Shown here one piece after another: positions 42,724 through 51,656 of a stretch of 64,000 nucleotides of DNA; within the stretch, counting starts at the first letter, position 1, and each line of letters opens with the position of its first letter. Made by a program: the position numbers and the translations under genes. The stretch comes from [Leptolyngbya] sp. JSC-1 (GTDB taxonomy: Bacteria > Cyanobacteriota > Cyanobacteriia > Elainellales > Elainellaceae): positions 510,415 through 574,414 of the forward strand of contig KL662191.1 of NCBI GenBank assembly GCA_000733415.1, in the 5' to 3' direction. The notes beneath the pieces were generated by a model that was given only the letters and a program-made list of their open reading frames with translations, was not told where the DNA came from and made no database searches.

Positions 42724-43679
42724 ATGAAAAAAACGTGGCGGCTGAATGCTGAGGGGAAAAAGCTTTTAAATGAGGTGCTGAAGAAGCAAGGTCTAAACCG
42801 CCATGATGTAAACGGAATTGTGAAGCAATATGGTTCTCTGGTCTACAAAACCGTTCAAAGATTTTAGATTGCGAAAATTACCTTAACGGTAAATCGCTTA
42901 CAGACTTCTTCAAAGAGCTAGAATGCGAGAATTTTGAGTTAGAAGACCACTGTGAATTTAAGCAGGGCAGGGAAACAACTGAAGTCAATCGCCTTGCGTT
43001 GATCTTGCAGGAGCTGACTGAGCAGGAACGATCGCGTCTTGACGTTCACTATGCAGCTTGCTGTCCAGAAGGATTTCAGGGAGCGCCTGTTGAGTCGGTT
43101 GGAGATTTGCTTGTGAATTTAACGGAGATGCTACCGCCAAAAGGTAAGCCAAAGCCGTCTGTGCAGTTTGTCGCTTGGCTTGTGCAGGATACTGTAATTG
43201 GCTCAGAAATACGGCAGCAGCTTCGGGAGTGGGGCGAGTCGCAGAAGGGGTTCGCAGAGTTGCAGACTGTACCTGCACCGCCGCCAGTTGCACATGAGCA
43301 ATACCTGATGATCGTCGTAAAACCTGTGAGCACCAAAGCAGGGAACTACTGGGTTCAGGCTGTTCTTGTAGATGATCCACAACCGTTGAATCCAGATGAT
43401 ACAACTACGTTTGAGCAAATTCCGATTCCAGAGCAGGAATATATAACAGACGAATTTCCTGCTTTGCTGCGAGAGATTTTAACGATCTGTCATGACCAGC
43501 ATCAGGTTGTGCTTGAGGATCTAAATATACAGTGGTTTCTCCCCAGTGAATTACTGTTTCTAAACATAGAGCAGTGGACGTTCGGTAAACGGGAAAGATA
43601 GTTTAGCGCAGAATATAAAATGGTGATTCGCTCAACAGATCGACAATTTGATCCGGAATACAAATTGAAAGGGAACACT
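42724..43679 (+). pseudogene. HTH plus VMAP-C-like conflict-system protein, broken
   Basis: The first 47 codons (KKTWRLNAEGKKLLNEVLKK, KTVQRF) look like the N-terminal HTH of cyanobacterial effector/regulatory proteins. They stop at TAG because one T is missing from the T4 run 42862-42865; adding it gives QRFLDCENYLNGKSL and joins the frame that continues to 43601. That frame (LTEQERSRLDVHYAACCPEGF, YWVQAVLVDDPQPL, WFLPSELLFLNIEQWTFGKRE) resembles the C-terminal domain of vWA-MoxR-associated proteins (VMAP-C). TAG 43599-43601 interrupts it, and the same frame continues with EYKMVIRSTDRQFDPEYK, a family-like stretch, before homology is lost near 43680. VMAP assignment is from memory and moderate. 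Confidence 0.55.
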
Positions 43680-45175
43680 TCAAAACAGCGCAGACTGCTT
43701 TAACGCTTCTGCAACGAGTTCGGCAGTTTCGTGGCACGGCATCCCCTTTAGCAAGACGGCTAGCAGGGATGATGGCATCAGTGCCCGTGAACTGGTCGGT
43801 GATTCGGTTGATTCAGAAAAACCTGTTGCCCGATTCGGGGGCACTGCATTTGGCAGAGATTTTTTTAAGTGGCTTGTTGGAGCAATTACCCGCTGAAGAT
43901 GATTCAAAGCTATCTTCACCGCGCTATGAATTTGTGGCAGGCGTGCGAGAACTGCTACGGAGCGAAATGCCAATTTCTGTCACCGAAGAGGTGATGGAGG
44001 AAGTTGCAGATGATTTCTTTAATTGTTTGCCAGAGGAGATAAGAGAGAGAGTTTCGCAAGATATTGAACGGCGATGGGGTACTTCGTTGCGGAGCTTTGA
44101 AGCATGGCTATTGCCTGATTTGCCGTGGGGTGAAGTGGCAGCGGCAGAGATATTGCCATTTGCTCAAGTGACTCGTGAAGCATTGGCACAGTTGGGTGAA
44201 GAACAGGCAGAGTTAATACAGGCATTGGAGCAAACGCCTTCTGCTCCCCTGATTCAAGAGGTCAGCAATATCGCATTCCCCCCCCTTGCAGGAGTTTGAA
44301 TTTGAAACGGCGCTGCTAGAGATAGAAGAAACCGAACTGCTGGAGCAATTTAATTTTGAGGTGGCGACAGTATTGGTTCAACCTGTAGGAAATCGTCAGC
44401 CCCAGATAGTAATTCAAAAAGAGCAACGACAGGCTTCAGGCTATGTGGAGTTGTTGGGTGACAATGTAAATCTGGAGATGGTGGCGATTCCACAAGGAAC
44501 ATTCCGGATGGGTTCTCCTCAGAATGAGCCAGAGCGGTATAACAATGAAGATCTTCAGCATAAGGTGACTGTCCCTGCCTTTTTCATGGGTAAGTATCCG
44601 GTGACGCAGGCCCAATGGCAAGTGGTGGCAGGTTTGCCGCAGGTAGAGCGAGAACTAAAGCCTGATCCTTCTAACTTCAAAGGGGCAGATCGCCCAGTTG
44701 AGCAAGTTTTCTGGCTCGATGCAGTTGAATTTTGTCAGCGGCTATCACAATTGACAGGGAAAGAATATCGCCTACCCACAGAAGCAGAGTGGGAATATGC
44801 CTGCCGAGCTGGAACCACAACCCCGTTTCATTTTGGGGGGACGATCACGCCTGAGCTTGCTAATTACAATTGGTGGGGAAGTTATAACAAAATCGAAATA
44901 ACCAAGAATAAGGATTTTGAAGGCACAACCCCAATGGGACAGTTTGGGGTAGCCAATGCTTTTGGACTATATGATATGCATGGCAATGTTTGGGAGTGGT
45001 GTGCAGATCAGTGGCACAGCAACTATGAAGGTGCTCCAGCTGATGGAAGTGCTTGGATCGATGAAACACGTTCAGGGCAAACATCTTACGTCTTGCGGGG
45101 CGGTTCCTGAGACGACGATCCTGGGGATTGTCGCTCTGCCACTCGCTACAGCCTTAATGCGGGTTGCCGCGGCAA
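43680..45175 (+). pseudogene. SAV_2336-like/formylglycine-generating-enzyme (SUMF1) fusion, broken
   Basis: Part one (to 44299) reads SPLARRLAGMMASVPVNWSVI, HLAEIFLSGLLEQLP, YEFVAGVRELLRSEMP, LPFAQVTREALAQLGEEQ, like the middle of cyanobacterial SAV_2336/SUMF1 effector proteins. Part two (44286-45107) is an FGE-sulfatase domain: MVAIPQGTFRMGSPQNEPER, FFMGKYPVTQAQW, RLPTEAEWEYACRAGTTTPF, GLYDMHGNVWEWCADQWH, YVLRGGS. The two are out of frame by one base at the C8 run 44278-44285; seven C would join them. TGA 45108-45110 replaces the Trp of GGSW, after which DDDPGDCRSATRYSLNAGCRG continues in frame. The domain is cut at about 45175 where an M23 fragment begins. Real decay. Confidence 0.65.
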
Positions 45176-45352
45176 TGTGCCGGTTTGAGGTAAGTGGATC
45201 TCAAAATGCACGTGTGGGTCTGTCGAGAAGCCGGTTGACCCAACCTCACCAATCACCTCACCTTGCTTGATCTCGCGCCCCTCAGTCACAAATAGCCTTT
45301 AAGCATGGGCATAGCGAGTCATGCTGCCATCGGCATGGCGAATTTCAATGAA
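45176..45352 (-). pseudogene. Inverted fragment of an M23 (LytM) peptidase
   Basis: Minus-strand translation gives FIEIRHADGSMTRYAHA, a TAA at 45299-45301, then RLFVTEGREIKQGEVIGEVG and GFSTDPHVHFEIHLPQTG. This aligns with the last ~60 residues of the intact peptidase at 37.8 kb (IEIRHADGSMTRYAHLNAIY, GEQIGEMGSTGYSTGPHLHFEVHLP). It is a paralogous remnant, in opposite orientation to the intact gene. Confidence 0.8.
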
Positions 45353-45384
45353 TGATACTGCTCTGGTATAACGACGAGATAGCG

Positions 45385-45591
45385 CTAATAGCTATCGCCC
45401 GACTCCACATTGCGCTTAGCTAGGAATCGATTAGCTTGACTCAGCCGTTCAGCAATGGCCTGCCGCCAAGATAAACTCACCTTCGGGTCGGCCAAAATTT
45501 CCTGGGCGAGCTGACGGTACAGCGCACCGCTAGCTATATCCATTTGTTCGAGAGATTTTAGCTTGTTATAAACCGTCTGGGGCGAATGCAT
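45385..45591 (-). CDS. Small hypothetical protein
   Basis: 68 residues from ATG 45591 with AGAGAGGAA upstream. Predicted all-helical and soluble (MHSPQTVYNKLKSLEQMD, LYRQLAQEILADPKVSLSWR). Not recognised. Position beside the M23 fragment and upstream of gltB gives no functional hint. Confidence 0.45.
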   Translation of the reverse strand: MHSPQTVYNKLKSLEQMDIASGALYRQLAQEILADPKVSLSWRQAIAERLSQANRFLAKRNVESGDSY

Positions 45592-46271
45592 AGCAGTATT
45601 CCTCTCTTTGAGCGGCGAAACAACGCAGGCAGCGGCAAACTATCAAAACAAATTGTTCTACCAAGGATTTAGTTCTGCTCCTCAAGGCAGCCCTTAGCAA
45701 ACAATCACCATCTGATCAAGACCAACTTGCAGATTCTGCATTATCAGAATTCAGGTTGCCTTAACTCTATTTAGGCGGATTGAACCTGCTGTTGCCGCAT
45801 TTCTTTTACAGTTTGTGCCAGTTCTTTACAGTCAGTTAAAACCCGCTAGATTCCGTAGCAGAGCGTTGATTTTTCTTTGCCGATAATTGTGAAGAATTGT
45901 GTGAAAAATCGTCCTTAGTTCAAGGATTGGCAGATTGCAGAGAAGTTCAACCTAGAGCTTGCATCAGCAACAATCATTTTTGAGTAACAAATTATAGTTG
46001 AGTAACAAATTTTGCTAGCTTTGCTAAAACAAGTAAAGACAAGATAAGCAATCTAGAATGCTAGGAAAACCTGACATTCAACGCATTACTTCTATCAATT
46101 TCCTTAAGATCTGACATGAGCCGCGTTCGCTGTTAGAGAATGCGATTTATCTAGGGCTGAAATTTCGATCGAATTGCTCGCAACTGAATCAAAGCAATCG
46201 AGTTTTTGCTCTAGCTTACGTTTAACCTGCCGATTCAATCTTGCTGATCAATACTTCTAGGGCCTTCATAA
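45592..46271. other. Intergenic region upstream of gltB
   Basis: 680 bp, AT-rich, no gene. Contains duplicated words (gagtaacaaatt at about 45982 and 46000). An NtcA site (GTA-N8-TAC) is expected for nitrogen genes but I did not find a clear one. Confidence 0.45.
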
Positions 46272-49200
46272 ATGAACATCAACGCATTGCCACCCAAGCA
46301 AGGACTCTACGATCCCCAGTTCGAGCACGATGCCTGTGGGGTTGGGTTTATCGTCCATATGAAAGGGCAAAAGTCCCACAGTATCGTTGAGCAGGCGTTG
46401 ACCATTCTTGCCAACCTAGAGCATCGCGGCGCTTGCGGAGCCGAAGCTAACACCGGCGACGGGGCGGGCATTTTGATGCAGGTGCCTCATCCGTTCCTCC
46501 AGAAAGTAGCCGCGGCTGAAGGCATGTCCCTACCGGCTCCCGGTCAGTACGGGGTTGGCATGATCTACGCTTCTCGCGATCCGCATCAACGGCAGCAGAG
46601 CCGCCAGCAGTTCGAGCAAATTGTGGCCGCAGAAGGGCAGCAGGTGATTGGGTGGCGGAATGTACCGACGGATAACTCGTCGCTGGGCAACACCGCCAAA
46701 GCCAGCGAGCCGTTTATGGAGCAGGTGTTCATCCAACGCAATCCCAACCTGACCGACGATCTGGCCTTTGAGCGGAAGCTGTATGTAATTCGCAAACGGG
46801 CGCACAACGAGATCCGCACCTCTCGGCTTGATCCCTGCTGGTATCCGGCTAGTCTCTCCTGCCGCACGCTAGTTTATAAAGGCATGCTGACACCGCTTCA
46901 GGTGGGCCAATACTATCCGGAGCTGCACGACCCCGACATGGAGAGCGCGCTGGCGCTGGTCCACTCTCGCTTCAGTACCAATACCTTTCCGAGCTGGGAG
47001 CGCTCCCACCCCTATCGCTACATCGCCCACAACGGCGAAATCAACACATTGCGTGGCAACATCAACTGGATGCACGCCCGCCAGTCCCTGTTTGAATCCG
47101 AGCTGTTTGGCGAGGACATCAAGAAAATCAAGCCCGTGATCAACCCCGACGGCAGCGATTCCACGATTTTTGACAATGCCTTGGAATTGCTGATGCTGGC
47201 CGGTCGCTCGTTGCCCCATGCGGTGATGATGATGATTCCCGAACCCTGGACGGCTCACGAGTCGATGAGCGACGAAAAGAAAGCCTTCTACGAATACCAT
47301 TCCTGCCTGATGGAACCCTGGGATGGCCCCGCCTCGATTGCCTTCACCGACGGCACGATGATCGGAGCCGTGCTGGATCGAAATGGTTTGCGGCCCTCGC
47401 GCTACTACGTCACCAAGGATGATCTGGTTATCATGGCTTCCGAAGCCGGCGTCTTGCCAATCGCCCCCGAACGAGTCGCCCACAAAGGCCGCTTGCAGCC
47501 CGGACGCATGTTCTTGGTCGATATGGAGGCGGGCCGAATCGTAGCCGACGAAGAAATCAAAACCCAAATCGCCACTGCCCACCCCTACCGCGACTGGCTG
47601 AATCAGTACCTCGTCGATCTAACCCAGCTACAGGCCGCTGTCACTGTTGACGAAACCAGCCCAAACGGTACCCCCCTCACCTCCTCACCCCCTCACCCCC
47701 TCACCCCCTCACCCCACTCCCTCACCCAACGCCAAACCGCCTTCGGCTACACCTTCGAGGATCTGCGCTTACTGCTGACGCCAATGGCCCGCGATGGAGT
47801 AGAAGCCGTGGGCGCGATGGGGTCGGATACGCCGCTGTCGGTGCTGTCGGAACGGCCCAAATTGCTCTACGACTACTTCCAGCAGTTGTTTGCCCAGGTG
47901 ACGAATCCGCCAATCGACTCGATCCGGGAAGAAATCATTACTTCGGCCCAGACCACGATTGGGTCCGAGCGCAACCTGCTCAAACCCGAACCTGAAAGCT
48001 GTCGCTTGATCAAACTAAAAACGCCCATCCTCAGCAACGCCGAACTAGCGACGCTGAAGCAGCTCTCTGGTGATTTCCAGTCCATCACCCTGCCGATGCT
48101 GTTTGACCCCAAAGCGGGCGTCCAGGGCTTAGAAGCAGCGATGGCTCACCTTTGCCAACAGGCGGATCGAGCAATCGAGCAGGGCGTCAGCATCCTGATT
48201 CTTTCCGACCGCGATATCGATCCAGACCATGCGCCAATTCCAGCCTTATTGGCCGTAGCCGGACTGCATCACCATCTGATTCGAGCGGGCAGCCGCACCA
48301 GAGTCGGAATTGTTTTAGAGTCGGGTGAACCGCGTGAGGTACACCACTTTGCTGTGCTGATTGGCTATGGCTGCGGCGCGATTAATCCCTACCTGGCGTT
48401 TGAAACGATTGGCGACATGATTCAGGAAGGCTTGTTGCCGACGGTGGACTACCCGACCGCCTGCAAGAACTACATCAAAGCCGCCACCAAAGGCGTAATT
48501 AAAGTCGCCTCGAAAATCGGCATCTCGACGCTGCAAAGCTATCGCGGTGCCCAAATCTTTGAAGCGATTGGCCTCAACCACTCGGTGATCGATCCCTACT
48601 TCACCTGGACTGCTTCCCGCATCGAAGGCGCTGACCTGGAAGTAATTGCCAAAGAAGCGATTCTGCGGCACCATCACGCCTTCCCAGACCGGCAGGTCAA
48701 CGGCCATACGCTCGATGTCGGCGGGGAATACCAGTGGCGCAAAGAAGGGGAAGCCCATCTGTTCAGTCCCCAGACGATTCACACCCTGCAACGGGCTGTG
48801 CGCGAAAACAACTACTCGCTCTACAAGCAGTACGCTGGGCTGGTAAACGAGCAGCACCAGAAGTTCTTTACTCTGCGCGGTCTGCTGCAATTCAAACCGC
48901 GTCAGCCTGTACCAATCGAAGAGGTGGAACCAGTTGAAGCGATCATGAAGCGGTTCAAAACCGGGGCCATGAGCTATGGGTCGATCTCGAAAGAAGCCCA
49001 CGAAGCCCTGGCGATTGCCATGAACCGGATTGGCGGCAAATCCAACACCGGCGAAGGCGGCGAAGACCCCGAACGCTACACCTGGACCAACGCACAGGGC
49101 GACTCTAAAAACAGCGCCATCAAACAGGTGGCATCGGGGCGGTTTGGCGTCACGAGTCTGTACCTCTCGCAGGCGAGAGAACTGCAAATCAAGATGGCGC

Positions 49201-50909
49201 AGGGCGCAAAACCCGGTGAAGGTGGCCAACTGCCTGGAGCCAAGGTCTACCCCTGGATTGCCAAGGTGCGCCACTCGACGCCGGGAGTCGGTTTGATTTC
49301 GCCACCGCCGCACCACGACATCTATTCGATTGAAGACCTGGCCGAGCTGATTCACGACTTGAAAAACGCCAACCGTCAAGCCCGGATCAGCGTCAAGCTG
49401 GTGTCAGAAGTGGGAGTGGGAACGATTGCTGCGGGTGTGGCCAAAGCCCATGCCGATGTGGTGCTGATTTCCGGCTTTGATGGCGGTACGGGTGCCTCGC
49501 CCCAGACCTCGATCAAGCACGCCGGTCTACCCTGGGAACTGGGCTTGGCCGAAACCCATCAAACCTTGGTGCTGAACAACCTGCGTTCGCGCATCGTGGT
49601 AGAAACCGACGGCCAGATGAAAACCGGACGCGATGTGGTGGTCGCCGCTCTGTTAGGTGCTGAGGAATTCGGCTTTGCGACCGCACCGTTGGTGACTCTG
49701 GGTTGCATTATGATGCGGGTCTGCCATCTCAACACCTGTCCGGTGGGTGTGGCGACGCAAGATCCGAAACTGCGGCAGAATTTCACTGGCGATCCGGCTC
49801 ATACAGTCAACTTCATGCGGTTTATTGCCCAAGAAGTGCGGGAACTGATGGCCCAGCTCGGCTTCCGGACGCTGAACGAAATGGTGGGCCGCACCGATGT
49901 GCTGGAACCCAAACAAGCCGTCGATCACTGGAAGGCGAAGGGCATCGATCTGTCCAAAATCCTGTACCAGCCGCAGGTGGGCGATGAGGTAGGCCGCTAT
50001 TGCCAGATTCCCCAAGATCACGGTCTCGACCAGTCTTTGGACCTGACGGTGCTGCTGGATCTCTGTAAACCGGCCATCGAGCGGGGTGAACCAGTGAAAG
50101 CCACTCTGCCGATCAAGAACACCAACCGCGTCGTCGGCACGATTCTGGGCAACGAAATCACCAAGCGCCATTGGGAGGGGCTGCCGGAAGATACGGTGCA
50201 TCTGCATTTCCAGGGCAGTGCCGGTCAGAGCTTTGGCGCGTTTGTGCCCCAGGGTGTGACGCTTGAACTGGAAGGGGACGCCAATGACTACTTGGGCAAA
50301 GGGCTAAGCGGCGGCAAAATCATCCTCTATCCACCCGCTGGCTCAGGCTTTGTGGCGGCAGAGAATATCATCACGGGTAATGTTGCCTTCTACGGTGCTA
50401 CTGGCGGCGAAGCCTACATCAACGGTATGGCCGGAGAACGCTTCTGTGTCCGCAATTCGGGCGTCAACGCGGTGGTAGAAGCCGTCGGCGATCACGGCTG
50501 CGAATACATGACCGGCGGCAAAGTAGTCGTGCTCGGCGCTACTGGACGCAATTTCGCAGCAGGCATGAGCGGCGGCGTTGCCTATGTCCTGGATGAAACT
50601 GGCGACTTCCCGATTCGCTGCAACACGCAAATGGTGGGGCTAGAAACGCTGGAAGAGCCGGAAGAAATTGCCGACCTCTATCAAATGATTCAACGCCACG
50701 CCACTTACACGCAAAGCCAAAAAGCAGCCCAAGTGCTGACTAACTGGCAGGAAATGGTGCCGAAGTTCGTCAAGGTGATGCCGAGAGACTATAAGCGAGT
50801 CCTACAGGCACTCCAGGATGCCCTAGCCTCTGGCTTGAGCGGCGATGAAGCCCTGACCGCTGCCTTTGAAGCCAACGCCCGCGATGTGGCTCGGATCGGT
50901 GGAGGCTAG
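46272..50909 (+). CDS. gltB: Glutamate synthase large subunit, NAD(P)H-type
   Basis: 1545 residues. It transfers the amide of glutamine to 2-oxoglutarate, giving two glutamates, in the GS-GOGAT cycle. The class II amidotransferase nucleophile is Cys22 after removal of a 21-residue propeptide (DACGVGFIVH). The FMN/synthase domain has GAMSYGSISKEAHEALA and VSEVGVGTIAAGVAKAHADVV; the 3Fe-4S ligands are in GCIMMRVCHLNTCPVG; the C-terminal beta-helix has repeated GGxxxxxG turns. CHLNTCPVGVATQDPKLR and MVGRTDVLEP, plus gltD 750 nt downstream, point to the NAD(P)H form rather than ferredoxin-dependent GlsF; that distinction is inferred. Residues ~463-485 (Pro/Thr/Ser/His-rich) are an in-frame low-complexity insert. 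Confidence 0.93.
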   Translation: MNINALPPKQGLYDPQFEHDACGVGFIVHMKGQKSHSIVEQALTILANLEHRGACGAEANTGDGAGILMQVPHPFLQKVAAAEGMSLPAPGQYGVGMIYASRDPHQRQQSRQQFEQIVAAEGQQVIGWRNVPTDNSSLGNTAKASEPFMEQVFIQRNPNLTDDLAFERKLYVIRKRAHNEIRTSRLDPCWYPASLSCRTLVYKGMLTPLQVGQYYPELHDPDMESALALVHSRFSTNTFPSWERSHPYRYIAHNGEINTLRGNINWMHARQSLFESELFGEDIKKIKPVINPDGSDSTIFDNALELLMLAGRSLPHAVMMMIPEPWTAHESMSDEKKAFYEYHSCLMEPWDGPASIAFTDGTMIGAVLDRNGLRPSRYYVTKDDLVIMASEAGVLPIAPERVAHKGRLQPGRMFLVDMEAGRIVADEEIKTQIATAHPYRDWLNQYLVDLTQLQAAVTVDETSPNGTPLTSSPPHPLTPSPHSLTQRQTAFGYTFEDLRLLLTPMARDGVEAVGAMGSDTPLSVLSERPKLLYDYFQQLFAQVTNPPIDSIREEIITSAQTTIGSERNLLKPEPESCRLIKLKTPILSNAELATLKQLSGDFQSITLPMLFDPKAGVQGLEAAMAHLCQQADRAIEQGVSILILSDRDIDPDHAPIPALLAVAGLHHHLIRAGSRTRVGIVLESGEPREVHHFAVLIGYGCGAINPYLAFETIGDMIQEGLLPTVDYPTACKNYIKAATKGVIKVASKIGISTLQSYRGAQIFEAIGLNHSVIDPYFTWTASRIEGADLEVIAKEAILRHHHAFPDRQVNGHTLDVGGEYQWRKEGEAHLFSPQTIHTLQRAVRENNYSLYKQYAGLVNEQHQKFFTLRGLLQFKPRQPVPIEEVEPVEAIMKRFKTGAMSYGSISKEAHEALAIAMNRIGGKSNTGEGGEDPERYTWTNAQGDSKNSAIKQVASGRFGVTSLYLSQARELQIKMAQGAKPGEGGQLPGAKVYPWIAKVRHSTPGVGLISPPPHHDIYSIEDLAELIHDLKNANRQARISVKLVSEVGVGTIAAGVAKAHADVVLISGFDGGTGASPQTSIKHAGLPWELGLAETHQTLVLNNLRSRIVVETDGQMKTGRDVVVAALLGAEEFGFATAPLVTLGCIMMRVCHLNTCPVGVATQDPKLRQNFTGDPAHTVNFMRFIAQEVRELMAQLGFRTLNEMVGRTDVLEPKQAVDHWKAKGIDLSKILYQPQVGDEVGRYCQIPQDHGLDQSLDLTVLLDLCKPAIERGEPVKATLPIKNTNRVVGTILGNEITKRHWEGLPEDTVHLHFQGSAGQSFGAFVPQGVTLELEGDANDYLGKGLSGGKIILYPPAGSGFVAAENIITGNVAFYGATGGEAYINGMAGERFCVRNSGVNAVVEAVGDHGCEYMTGGKVVVLGATGRNFAAGMSGGVAYVLDETGDFPIRCNTQMVGLETLEEPEEIADLYQMIQRHATYTQSQKAAQVLTNWQEMVPKFVKVMPRDYKRVLQALQDALASGLSGDEALTAAFEANARDVARIGGG
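47662..47732 (+). repeat. In-frame low-complexity heptamer-type repeat inside gltB
   Basis: Tandem ctcaccc/cctcacc words (several copies of cacccccтc-type pyrimidine repeats) encode a Pro/Thr/Ser/His stretch between the amidase domain and the next domain. Such repeats are normally intergenic in cyanobacteria. Confidence 0.8.
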
Positions 50910-50983
50910 GCGAAACGGTCTCTGTAGGGTGGGTACGCCTGCCCTATTTACTAACCATCGGCAAATTAGCATGAATTTTCTAG

Positions 50984-51316
50984 ATGCAGCTTTCTAATCA
51001 CGAGCATGCTGTTATCGAATCAACCAAGCTAATGAATTACCTATTGAATCCAAACCACAAACGAGGAGGAGCCAAAGCCAAATTGCTGATTCAATCTGGA
51101 TACTCCCAGGAAAATTGGCAACAATTAGAATAAGATATCCGTTCTGCTCATTTGACGAAAGAGATTAACAGGCTCAGGGAGACAGATTATGGAACTCGCT
51201 ATGAGATTAGCGCTCCCATTTTGACACCTACAGGAAAATTGCTAGCCGTGAGAACAGTTTGGCAAATTGATAAAGGAACTAATGTTCCGCGACTCATCAC
51301 ATTAATCCCCGATTAA
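50984..51316 (+). pseudogene. DUF6883-like protein with one nonsense codon
   Basis: A 110-codon frame from ATG 50984 (MQLSNHEHAVIESTKLMNYL, NHKRGGAKAKLLIQSGYSQE) is stopped by TAA 51131-51133 after QQLE. The same frame continues with DIRSAHLTKEINRLRETDYG, YEISAPILTPTGKLLAVRTV and IDKGTNVPRLITLIPD to TAA 51314. The whole fits a DUF6883 protein, commonly encoded just before DUF4926. Single-base change (for example CAA to TAA) would explain it. The DUF4926 gene starts 19 nt after the end. Confidence 0.75.
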
Positions 51317-51335
51317 CGAGTTAGCAGAACCTATT

Positions 51336-51581
51336 ATGGGTTACGAACTTTTCTCAGACGTTATTTTGCTACATGACGTACCTCAAGAAGGGCTATGTGC
51401 AGGTGATGTTGGAACAGTTGTCGAACGGCACCATGTTGAAGGAATAGAACCTGGTTACAGCGTAGAATTCTTTGACATGGTAGGCAATACCGTAGCTGTC
51501 GTTACTCTACCTGAAAGTTCCCTACGAGCACCTACTCGTGCCGACCGCCCAACCGTTAGATTGATCGACGATGCCGCCTAA
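51336..51581 (+). CDS. DUF4926 protein
   Basis: 81 residues. FSDVILLHDVPQEGLCAGDVGTVVERH followed by YSVEFFDMVGNTVAVVTLPES is the SH3-like DUF4926 pattern. In many bacteria this small protein is the partner of DUF6883, and the pair is suspected to act as a toxin-antitoxin or immunity-type module; direct evidence is thin. Here the partner upstream carries a stop codon, so the DUF4926 gene is an intact orphan. It lies between gltB and gltD and may be read through on their transcript. Confidence 0.8.
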   Translation: MGYELFSDVILLHDVPQEGLCAGDVGTVVERHHVEGIEPGYSVEFFDMVGNTVAVVTLPESSLRAPTRADRPTVRLIDDAA

Positions 51582-51656
51582 CCACCATCCACCTGATTCT
51601 GTCACCTCACTGCTGACCTAAATTGCTTGACATAAATTCAACGAGAGAACACACCT

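Noticed and set aside
46869..50630. Several long minus-strand frames opposite gltB (up to 354 codons)
   Set aside because: Shadow frames caused by codon bias of gltB; no start signals or recognisable domains.
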